DNA of 61,367 nt. Origin: Candidatus Cloacimonadales bacterium. GTDB lineage: Bacteria; Cloacimonadota; Cloacimonadia; Cloacimonadales; TCS61. The position numbers were made by a program, and so were the translations under genes. The DNA lies in NCBI GenBank assembly GCA_030656075.1, contig JAUSOT010000145.1, positions 1 through 61,367 on the forward strand, written 5' to 3'. The notes under the pieces are model-generated. The model was not told the origin of the DNA. It saw nothing but the letters and a program-made list of their open reading frames with translations, and made no database searches. Shown here one piece after another: positions 26,363 through 33,009 of the stretch (positions are counted from its first letter, which is position 1; each line of letters begins with the position of its first letter).

Positions 26363-26398
26363 CTCCTTCTCCTCGATAGGAGAAGGCTGGGATGAGGT
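26363..26398 (+). repeat. CTTCTCCT...AGGAGAAG hairpin with GCTGGGATGAGGT tail, copy 1
   Basis: A 36-base element identical to 28593-28628. The tail supplies the GAGG ahead of the mazG ATG at 26407 and an upstream in-frame ATG at 26392. Confidence 0.85.
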
Positions 26399-26406
26399 CG
26401 AATTTA

Positions 26407-27180
26407 ATGAAAGAATTTGATAAACTGGTAGAGATAATTGCCAATTTGCGCAATAAAAACGGCGGCTGTCCGTGGGATTTGAAACAGACTCACGAATCGC
26501 TGGTGCCAAATTTCATCGAGGAATTATACGAATCGATAGAAGCGATCGAAAATAAAGATTACAATCATCTTTCAGAGGAGTTGGGCGACTTGATGCTGCA
26601 CATCATCATGCAGGCACAAATAGCTCATGAAGCAGGAGAATTCCAGATCGAAGAAGTGTTGAACAAAATCAACGACAAACTCATCCGCCGTCATCCGCAT
26701 GTGTTTGCCGATGGTTATGCCAAAGATGCCAACGGCGTGAAAATGAATTGGGAACGCATCAAGTTCGATGAAAAGAAAAAATCCCGCCAATCGGCTATCG
26801 ATGGCATTCCCCGCTCCATGCCAGCTCTCATCGTAGCCCAGAGAATGCAGGAAAAAGCTGCTTCGGTCGGCTTTGATTGGCCGGATGTGGAACCAGCTGT
26901 GGATAAATTAGAAGAAGAAATTCATGAATTCATCGATGCCTTCCAACAAAAAAACGTAGAAGAAATGCAGGACGAACTGGGAGACATGCTGTTTTCCATC
27001 GTGAATATTGCGCGTAAATTGGGTTTCGATACCGAATCGGCATTACGACGAACGATCGATAAATTTGATTCTCGCTTCCGAAAAGTGGAAGAACATTACC
27101 GCAAAAATGATAAAAACATGCTGGATGCCAGCTTGGAGCAGTTAGATGAAATCTGGGAAATTGCAAAAAAAGACGAGTAA
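26407..27180 (+). CDS. mazG: Nucleoside triphosphate pyrophosphohydrolase MazG
   Basis: A 257-residue cytosolic enzyme hydrolysing NTPs to NMP and pyrophosphate, a house-cleaning role. It has two MazG-fold domains: an N-terminal one with CPWDLKQTHESLVPNFIEE and the EExxD metal motif EELGDLMLH (about 55-63), and a C-terminal one with ELGDMLFSIVNIARKLG. The ATG at 26407 is preferred over that at 26392 because the latter lies inside a repeat; the repeat's GAGG is nine bases before 26407. The histidine kinase gene overlaps its end by 35 bases. Confidence 0.93.
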   Translation: MKEFDKLVEIIANLRNKNGGCPWDLKQTHESLVPNFIEELYESIEAIENKDYNHLSEELGDLMLHIIMQAQIAHEAGEFQIEEVLNKINDKLIRRHPHVFADGYAKDANGVKMNWERIKFDEKKKSRQSAIDGIPRSMPALIVAQRMQEKAASVGFDWPDVEPAVDKLEEEIHEFIDAFQQKNVEEMQDELGDMLFSIVNIARKLGFDTESALRRTIDKFDSRFRKVEEHYRKNDKNMLDASLEQLDEIWEIAKKDE

Positions 27181-28375
27181 AAGAAATCGATTTGTAACAG
27201 GTTACTTTGTTGTCGGCAGCATCATACTGCTGATTTTTTTCGTGCTGTACACAAATATGCTGCTGCGTGATATCCGCCAGGACGTTCAGGTTGTTCCCGA
27301 CTTGTATTCCAAATTTCTGGGGCTTCCCACCGACGTTAACCTGGAGCATTTTCTCTTTCAATATTTCATGGAAGAGATCATTCCCCGCATCGATTATCCC
27401 ATCATTCTGGCTGATAGTTTAAAGATTCCGTTCAGTTGGGAAAACATCGAGATCGAGCAGAAAGAATTTAAAGAATTGGATGAAAGGGAACAGAAAATTC
27501 TACTTTCCATGCTAAAAAAAATGGAAGCTCAAGGCGGTATGATTCCGCTGAAATTCAGTCATGATGATCCTAAAATTTATAGTTGGGTATATTTCGGCGA
27601 CTCTCACACTCTCACCCAATTGAAAATGATGCCCTACATCGATATGGGATTGATCGTGATTTTCCTGCTTCTGGGAATTTACGGGATTATCATCATCAAA
27701 AAAGGTGAAAGGAACATTATCTGGGTGGGACTGGCCAAAGAAACAGCGCATCAGTTTGGAACGCCGCTTTCTTCCTTACGGGGCTGGATCGATATTTTGG
27801 AAATGAAACTGCTGGAAAAAGGCGATGATGCAGAAATGATTTCTATGCTGAAGAATATGAAAGGCGATGTGAACCGGCTCAGCAAAATTGCCTCACGTTT
27901 TGGAAAAGTTGGTTCCGTAATCAAATGTCAGGATTGCAGTTTGCACGACATCATCACTGCCACGATCGAACATTTCAAGCATCGTTTGCCTACAGAATCG
28001 AAAAAAATCGAAATAAAATATATCAGTGAGATCAAAGATTTGAAGGTTGAAATAGATGCCGATCTGATCACCTGGACTTTGGAAAACCTGATCAAAAACG
28101 CCATCGATGCCATGCAGGACAAAGGCGGCATTATCACAGTGAAAGCTTTTTCGCAGAAAGGAAAAACATATATTCATGTTACTGATGAAGGTGTGGGAAT
28201 GCCGAAATCCTTGTTCAAGAAAATATTCATTCCCGGCACGACCAGCAAAGAACGCGGCTGGGGATTGGGTTTGAGTTTGGCTAAAAGAATTATCGAAGAA
28301 TATCATAAAGGCAAAATTCGCGTTTTGGAAAGCGAAGTGGGCAAAGGCACCACGTTTGAGATTGTGTTGGAATGA
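27146..28375 (+). CDS. Membrane sensor histidine kinase
   Basis: A 409-residue two-membrane-helix kinase. Helix 1 is at about residues 17-38. A periplasmic sensor of about 130 residues with no recognised domain follows, and helix 2 is at about 168-188. The H-box KETAHQFGTPLSSLRGW places the phospho-acceptor at His202. The N-box is ENLIKNAIDAM, and the G-boxes are DEGVGMP and GWGLGLSLAKRI. The AHQFGTP variant is common in Bacteroidota-type kinases. GGAG lies seven bases before the ATG. It overlaps mazG by 35 bases in another frame. No regulator is adjacent; the receiver at 24731 is the nearest. Confidence 0.93.
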   Translation: MKSGKLQKKTSKRNRFVTGYFVVGSIILLIFFVLYTNMLLRDIRQDVQVVPDLYSKFLGLPTDVNLEHFLFQYFMEEIIPRIDYPIILADSLKIPFSWENIEIEQKEFKELDEREQKILLSMLKKMEAQGGMIPLKFSHDDPKIYSWVYFGDSHTLTQLKMMPYIDMGLIVIFLLLGIYGIIIIKKGERNIIWVGLAKETAHQFGTPLSSLRGWIDILEMKLLEKGDDAEMISMLKNMKGDVNRLSKIASRFGKVGSVIKCQDCSLHDIITATIEHFKHRLPTESKKIEIKYISEIKDLKVEIDADLITWTLENLIKNAIDAMQDKGGIITVKAFSQKGKTYIHVTDEGVGMPKSLFKKIFIPGTTSKERGWGLGLSLAKRIIEEYHKGKIRVLESEVGKGTTFEIVLE

Positions 28376-28524
28376 GATTCTCCCCTTCGGAAGGGGAGAT
28401 GCGGCTTTAGCCGTAGAGGGGTTTTGCAAGATAGAGGATTAATTCAGGAATAGTTTTAAGCTAAACTCTAAGATTGGCTATGGCAAACCCTCTTTAATTC
28501 CCCCTTGCGAAGGGGGACAAATGA

Positions 28525-28542
28525 GTTCTGCATAATAGAGTG
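28525..28542 (-). repeat. CACTCTATTATGCAGAAC repeat, copy 1
   Basis: An 18-base sequence identical, as reverse complement, to 42468-42485 and 52439-52456. Diverged forms lie at 47374 and 47541. Confidence 0.8.
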
Positions 28543-28592
28543 TTTTTCACCTCACCTCAATCCTCTCCTGAGAGGAGAGGAAGTTCGCTTTT

Positions 28593-28628
28593 CTCCTTCT
28601 CCTCGATAGGAGAAGGCTGGGATGAGGT
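28593..28628 (+). repeat. CTTCTCCT...AGGAGAAG hairpin, copy 2
   Basis: A 36-base identical copy of 26363-26398. Related diverged versions are near 52350-52370 and 52559-52595. Confidence 0.85.
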
Positions 28629-28684
28629 GGATATTGAGAGTGTAAAATACAAGATTAGCTCTTAATCTATTTCAATGATTTAGA

Positions 28685-28698
28685 AGAAGTTAACTTCT
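28685..28698. promoter_or_regulatory. Palindrome AGAAGTTAACTTCT upstream of nnr
   Basis: A perfect 14-base palindrome about 110 bases before the nnr ATG, followed at 28741-28763 by an AACTTAT...ATAAGTT hairpin. It could be an operator; no regulator is known. Confidence 0.3.
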
Positions 28699-28810
28699 AA
28701 ATATCGGACAGGATGTAGTCAAAATGCCTTTAGTGTTTTTAACTTATTTTATTACAATAAGTTATGAATTGTGAAAAAGGCTTAAAGGGGGACAAAAGTT
28801 AGGAGGTCAC

Positions 28811-30376
28811 ATGTACGTTTTATCGCGTGAAGAAATGTATGCCTTCGATAAATTTACCATCGAGCAGATCGGCATTCCAGCTAAAGAGCTGATGGAAAAA
28901 GCCGGCCGGGGTTGTGCGGAATTTATCAGGAATGAACTGCTTGGAAATCCGGAAGAAATGAAAGAAACCTTAAAAGTGTCAAGCGGGGAGAATAATTTGA
29001 AAGAGACGCTTTCAAGGTTCAAAGTTGCGATTTTTTGCGGAGTTGGAAATAACGGTGGTGATGGCTTCGTGATCGCTCGTTATCTGCGGGAGTGGAATTA
29101 CGAACCGGTCATCTTTCTGTTGGGAATTCCTGACAAAATGAACCCCGAAACCCGGGAAAATTATCAATCCTGCCGGCAGCTGGGAATCGCGATCATTTCT
29201 ATCGATAATGCCGATTTTGAATATGATCTTGCCAAATTCGATTTGATCGTCGATGCGATTTTCGGAGTTGGTTTGCAGGGCATCATCAAAGGTTGGCGAG
29301 CCGATCTGATCGAACGGATAAACAATTCGAACCCGATGGTGGTAGCAGTGGATATTGCCAGCGGTGTGGATGCCGATACCGGACAGGCGGAAGCAGCTAT
29401 TGAAGCAGATTTCACCTTAACAATGGCAAACTATAAATACGGACATTTACTGGGAAAAGGCCGTGAAAAAAGCGGTGAAACTTTGGTGGTTGATATTGGA
29501 ATTCCGGAAAATGTTTACGGGAAATTTCCACCCAAAGGTAAATTGATCACCGCGGAAAACGTGCTTTATCCGAAGCGATCCCGATTTTCCCATAAAGGAG
29601 ATTATGGCAGAGTGGGCATCATTGCCGGTTCTTCCGGTTACAGCGGGTCAGCAATCATGGCATCCCGTTCTGCTTTGCGAGCCGGTGCCGGGCTCATCAC
29701 GCTTTTTCATCCAGCCGGAATGGAACAGATTTTCGAATCACAACTTGTGGAAGTGATGACATATCCACTCCCCTTGGGAAGAGGAGATAAAGAGGGGTTT
29801 GGTAGATTCCTTGAAAAATTAAACACCATGGATGCTCTACTGATCGGTCCGGGAATCGGCACAAAAACTGAAATAAAAGATCTACTGACAGAAATTCTGG
29901 AAATCTGGCAGAAGCCACTTGTTCTGGATGCTGATGCTTTAAATATCATTTCCGCAAATCGAGAATTACTTGAGAAAATCAAGAGTAAACCTGTGATCCT
30001 CACTCCCCATATCGGTGAATTTGCCAGGCTCGCAAATCAAACTATTTCTGAAATTCAGAATGATCCCTTGAAAGCGCTGGATGAATTTATTGAAAAATAT
30101 AAATGTAATATATTATTAAAAAGTTCTACAACAATTTTTGCTGATGGCGACAGTTATCTGTTTAATACAACCGGTAATGATGGTCTTTCCACCGGTGGCA
30201 GCGGCGATGTGCTGTCCGGAATAATCGTTTCCTTCCTGGGACAAAAACTGAAACCGAAGGACGCCGCAATTTCTGCATCTTATTTGATGGGAGAAACTGC
30301 CGAAAAACTGGCAGGAATCCGCAGACCGGCTTCCATCATTCCGTCGGATATAATTGAGAATTTGTTTAGGTATTGA
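28811..30376 (+). CDS. nnr: Bifunctional NAD(P)H-hydrate epimerase/dehydratase
   Basis: A 521-residue cytosolic repair enzyme. The N-terminal YjeF/NnrE domain epimerises damaged NAD(P)HX (GVGNNGGDGFVIARYL at about 77-92). The C-terminal NnrD ribokinase-like domain dehydrates it with ADP or ATP (STGGSGDVLSGI at about 460-471, and HIGEFARL). AGGAGG precedes the ATG. Two parts of the gene look like intergenic repeats read in frame. At 28966-29018 an inverted-repeat element adds about 18 residues (TLKVSSGENNLKETLSRF) before the first strand. At 29768-29800 a CTCCCCTT...AGAGGGGTTT element encodes PLPLGRGDKEGF between core strands. Both domains otherwise appear intact. Confidence 0.93.
   Translation: MYVLSREEMYAFDKFTIEQIGIPAKELMEKAGRGCAEFIRNELLGNPEEMKETLKVSSGENNLKETLSRFKVAIFCGVGNNGGDGFVIARYLREWNYEPVIFLLGIPDKMNPETRENYQSCRQLGIAIISIDNADFEYDLAKFDLIVDAIFGVGLQGIIKGWRADLIERINNSNPMVVAVDIASGVDADTGQAEAAIEADFTLTMANYKYGHLLGKGREKSGETLVVDIGIPENVYGKFPPKGKLITAENVLYPKRSRFSHKGDYGRVGIIAGSSGYSGSAIMASRSALRAGAGLITLFHPAGMEQIFESQLVEVMTYPLPLGRGDKEGFGRFLEKLNTMDALLIGPGIGTKTEIKDLLTEILEIWQKPLVLDADALNIISANRELLEKIKSKPVILTPHIGEFARLANQTISEIQNDPLKALDEFIEKYKCNILLKSSTTIFADGDSYLFNTTGNDGLSTGGSGDVLSGIIVSFLGQKLKPKDAAISASYLMGETAEKLAGIRRPASIIPSDIIENLFRY
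28966..29018 (+). repeat. Inverted-repeat element inside nnr
   Basis: ACCTTAAAAGTGTC and GACGCTTTCAAGGT form imperfect 14-base terminal inverted repeats (two mismatches). The ends resemble the intergenic element at 23338-23391. It is read in frame. Confidence 0.55.
29768..29800 (+). repeat. CTCCCCTT...AGAGGGGTTT element inside nnr
   Basis: Resembles the intergenic element 28380-28424 and lies in frame in the NnrD domain. Confidence 0.5.
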
Positions 30377-30379
30377 GAA

Positions 30380-30573
30380 TGTTCGTTCAACCTTCCAGAT
30401 TGAATGAAATTTTAATCAAGACCATCCCTGGTCTTGACAGAGCACACCAGGATGGTGTAAGTTAACTCATGGTTCAACCAAGATGGTTGAACCAACAGAA
30501 AAATGACCATCTCTGGTCTTGGCAGAGCACACCAGGATGGTGTGCGTTAACTCATGGTTCAACCAAGATGGTC
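30380..30573 (+). repeat. Left RAYT-flanking hairpin array
   Basis: About 190 bases, matching the right array (31111 onward) with about five mismatches. Inside are two 85-base-period units beginning at 30420 and 30505. Each unit holds hairpins AAGACCA...TGGTCTT, CACACCAGGATGGTGTG and GGTTCAACC...GGTTGAACC; a TTCAACC...GGTTGAA-type hairpin leads the array. Confidence 0.9.
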
Positions 30574-30606
30574 GATGATCGGATTAATATTTTGAAGGAG
30601 ACCATT

Positions 30607-31107
30607 ATGGCATCACTCAGAGTATCAAAAGATAATGCTGACAGCATTTTCTTTGTCACTTTCACGATTCGCAGATGGTACTACATTTTTGACCGACATT
30701 CAAGATGGGATATTTTGCTTTCGGCTTTGAAATTTTATCAGGAAAATCAAAATTTGAAAATATATTCATGGGTCTTTATGCTCAATCACATGCATTTGAT
30801 TTTTCAGAGTGAAAATGCAATTAAATTCATTAATAGTTACAAGAGTTATACTGCTCAAAAAATAAGAGAAAATATTCAAGATACGGAACCGAAATTATTG
30901 AAATTATTCAAAACCGAAAAAGATTATCAAATTTGGCAGGGAAAAAATTATCCTGAAATTATCGAATCAGAGAAATTCTTTTTGCAAAAAGCAGAATACA
31001 TCATTACTAATCCGGTCAGGAAAGAATATGTTTATGAGCCGGAAGAATGGAAATTTTCATCTTCAAGTAGAATTCAATTGCTGAAATTAGAAAGTTTATT
31101 TGAATAG
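30607..31107 (+). CDS. REP-associated tyrosine transposase (RAYT, Y1/HUH family)
   Basis: A 166-residue single-strand transposase/nuclease of the Y1_Tnp (IS200-related) family. The HUH metal motif is in FMLNHMHLIF at about residues 56-65, and the catalytic Tyr region is in KAEYIITNPVRKEYV at about 134-148. The upstream in-frame extension to 30469 runs through repeat DNA and is rejected: GAAGGAG lies six bases before the ATG at 30607. The gene is bracketed by near-identical hairpin arrays, the usual setting of RAYTs, which process and spread REP hairpins but do not carry classical insertion-sequence ends. No passenger gene is present. The catalytic motifs look intact, so it may be active. Confidence 0.9.
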   Translation: MASLRVSKDNADSIFFVTFTIRRWYYIFDRHSRWDILLSALKFYQENQNLKIYSWVFMLNHMHLIFQSENAIKFINSYKSYTAQKIRENIQDTEPKLLKLFKTEKDYQIWQGKNYPEIIESEKFFLQKAEYIITNPVRKEYVYEPEEWKFSSSSRIQLLKLESLFE

Positions 31108-31110
31108 CGG

Positions 31111-31316
31111 TGTTCGTTCAACCTTCCAGGTTGAATGAAATTTTAATCAAGACCATCCCTGGTCTTGACAGGGCACACCAGGATGGTGTACGTTAACTCA
31201 TGGTTCAACCAAGATGGTTGAACCAACAGAAAAATGACCATCTCTGGTCTTGGCAGAGCACACCAGGATGGTGTGCGGTAACTCAAGGTTCAACCAAGAT
31301 GGTTGAACCAACAGAA
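31111..31316 (+). repeat. Right RAYT-flanking hairpin array
   Basis: A direct repeat of the left array with two 85-base-period units starting at 31151 and 31236. The second unit is complete here, including the full GGTTCAACCAAGATGGTTGAACC hairpin arms that are cut off in the left array. Confidence 0.9.
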
Positions 31317-31337
31317 ACATAAAAACGGAGGAAGGAA

Positions 31338-32087
31338 ATGTATAAAAAAATTGGATTTTTATTCTTTGTATTGGTCGTTTTGATATTAGGTTGCAGCAAA
31401 TCAAAACCGGATGCAAAAGTTGATGAAATGCTCACAACTTCGATGAACACCGTCGATCAGATTGTTCAGGATGAGCTGGACAGGCTGCACACGATTGCCG
31501 AATTGAAAGATGTGCAGGAAGGAAACTGGGATTTCATCAAAGCAGCTCTCACCGAAAATGAAACAGACCGTAACGCTGCTCTCTACTGGTATTCTCTTCC
31601 CAGCGGCAGCTATTTCACATCCGAAAAAGACAAAGTGGAAGCTAATTTAAGCAGCCGCGGTTATTTTCCTGATTTATTGGCAGGCAAAGATGTGGTCGGC
31701 TATCCGATCGTGGGCAAAACCAGTGGCAGAAAATCTTTCGTAATCGCTGTTCCGGTGATAGTGGAGGAAGAAGTTTATGGCATTCTGGGCACATCGATCT
31801 ATCTGGATGAAATGTGGGATTTCCTGAACGACAAGCTGATCATTCCTGAAAAATACGATTTCTATGCCGTGAATACCATGGGCATCACTATGTTCGATCT
31901 GGAAACTAAAGACCATCTGCTTGCTAACACGTTAGAACAGACTTCTACCACCCTGGTGGAAGCGATCAAAGTTATCATCAGCACAGAGAACGGCACGGTG
32001 ACTTATAAGTGGAATGATAAAAAGAAAACAGCGGTTTACCGCACATCACCCGTCACCAACTGGCGTTATGTTATCTCCTATTATTGA
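31338..32087 (+). CDS. Cache-domain lipoprotein
   Basis: A 249-residue lipoprotein precursor (lipobox VVLILGC, Cys 19). The mature part has a long helix (VDEMLTTSMNTVDQIVQDEL) followed by a Cache/PAS-like sensor fold. The LYWYSLPSGSYFTSEKD strand region, GYPIVGKTSGRKSFVIAVPV and EVYGILGTSIYLDE are typical of extracellular dCache domains. There is no membrane-spanning output, so it resembles the tandem-Cache lipoprotein at 22261. GGAGG stands 6-10 bases before the ATG. The right RAYT array lies immediately upstream and may have displaced its original promoter. Confidence 0.85.
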   Translation: MYKKIGFLFFVLVVLILGCSKSKPDAKVDEMLTTSMNTVDQIVQDELDRLHTIAELKDVQEGNWDFIKAALTENETDRNAALYWYSLPSGSYFTSEKDKVEANLSSRGYFPDLLAGKDVVGYPIVGKTSGRKSFVIAVPVIVEEEVYGILGTSIYLDEMWDFLNDKLIIPEKYDFYAVNTMGITMFDLETKDHLLANTLEQTSTTLVEAIKVIISTENGTVTYKWNDKKKTAVYRTSPVTNWRYVISYY

Positions 32088-32165
32088 TTTGCTTTACAGG
32101 AGAAATTGAAGCAGAAAATATTAAAATATTGACACGACAGGAAGTTGAAATTTTTTTTAAAAGGA

Positions 32166-32207
32166 TTTGAATAGATTTCATTATCAGAAAGAGTTGAGAT
32201 TATATAG
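32166..32207 (+). promoter_or_regulatory. Upstream module shared with the 16816 gene
   Basis: TTTGAATAGATTTCATT, a shorter spacer, then GAGATTATATAG, as at 16723-16767. It ends 13 bases before the ATG at 32221. Confidence 0.3.
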
Positions 32208-32220
32208 ATAGGTTGGGGAG

Positions 32221-32907
32221 ATGAATCAGAAACAGAAAAGTTTAATTCAAAATGTTATCATAGTTGTTTTTATAATGATCATCATTGTAAATGTGAATAA
32301 GTGCGTCCACAGATCGACGATCTGGATTTCCGACCTGCCGGAAAAAGAAGTTTTCTTCAATTCAACCGGAGATAAACTGAAGGTCAGCAATCCTGATGAA
32401 GGGATTTCCAAACTGAAACAGAAACTGGAACCGAACGAATATATTCTCTATTACGATGAAAATCCTGCCGAACGCTGGTATGCAACCATGCGGCTCAAAA
32501 AAGGCGAAAATGAGGTTGATCTGAAATTCCGAAAACACACACTTCCGCACATCAAAAAAGAGCTGATCCTGGAATACAAAACCGATGATATAGAATTGGG
32601 GAATCGCAGTTGGCGCTATTCGATCTACAATTCCAAAAACAGCGAAATTTTTTATGATATGGAAATCAATTTCTCTCTACGTGGAAAATTGGTCGGAGAG
32701 GATTATGCTTACACCGCCAAATGGTGGCTTGATAAAAGCGGCAGCAAAAAAAGCAAAGAACAGATTAATCTTACCTCTCACGATAATTTGACTTTTACTA
32801 TTTATGAAGATGGTTTGCACAGAATCGATGTGAACCTGGTCTCGAACGGCAACACTGCCAGCTTTGAAATGAACGCTGTTTTTACCAAATACGCAAATAA
32901 AAAATAA
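32221..32907 (+). CDS. Membrane-anchored protein of unknown function
   Basis: A 228-residue protein with one N-terminal membrane helix (about 10-26, VIIVVFIMIIIVNV) and a periplasmic domain rich in beta-strand patterns. Examples are KHTLPHIKKELILEYKTDD, IFYDMEINFSLRGKLVG and HRIDVNLVSNGNTASFEMN. The strands and turns suggest an immunoglobulin- or jelly-roll-like fold, but no family is recognised. It is not a lipoprotein: the cysteine at 28 lacks a lipobox. It lies between a Cache lipoprotein and a T9SS-type secreted protein, all envelope proteins. Confidence 0.7.
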   Translation: MNQKQKSLIQNVIIVVFIMIIIVNVNKCVHRSTIWISDLPEKEVFFNSTGDKLKVSNPDEGISKLKQKLEPNEYILYYDENPAERWYATMRLKKGENEVDLKFRKHTLPHIKKELILEYKTDDIELGNRSWRYSIYNSKNSEIFYDMEINFSLRGKLVGEDYAYTAKWWLDKSGSKKSKEQINLTSHDNLTFTIYEDGLHRIDVNLVSNGNTASFEMNAVFTKYANKK

Positions 32908-32939
32908 AAAATATAGATTCTGAAAATATAAACTGAATA

Positions 32940-32959
32940 CGAAGTTAGCTATAACTTCG
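32940..32959. repeat. CGAAGTTA-GCTA-TAACTTCG hairpin
   Basis: A perfect eight-base stem with a GCTA loop between the genes at 32221 and 33010. It resembles the hairpin at 19643-19669, which also precedes a secreted-protein gene. Confidence 0.5.
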
Positions 32960-33009
32960 GAATGCTGGTATTTTGTTTGAAGCACAATTTGGAAAAATGG
33001 AGCTTTATT

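Larger units (their letters stand above)
28376..28810. other. Gap with several repeats and candidate nnr control sites
   Basis: It holds a CTCCCCTT...AAGGGGAG hairpin with an AGAGGGGTTTT tail (28380-28424), a CCCCCTT/AAGGGGG hairpin near 28500-28516, the 18-base GTTCTGCATAATAGAGTG (28525-28542), a CTCTCCT/AGGAGAG hairpin near 28563-28578, and the 36-base element 28593-28628. Closer to nnr are a 14-base palindrome (28685-28698) and a hairpin (28741-28763). Confidence 0.7.

Noticed and set aside
30469-30606. N-terminal extension of the RAYT protein
   Set aside because: It translates the hairpin array; a proper ribosome site is just before the ATG at 30607.
30380-31316. A CRISPR array
   Set aside because: The repeats are 85 bases apart, contain several hairpins and have no unique spacers; no cas gene is present.
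31198-31416. A 72-codon frame on the minus strand
   Set aside because: It reads the complement of the right hairpin array and the start of the Cache lipoprotein gene.
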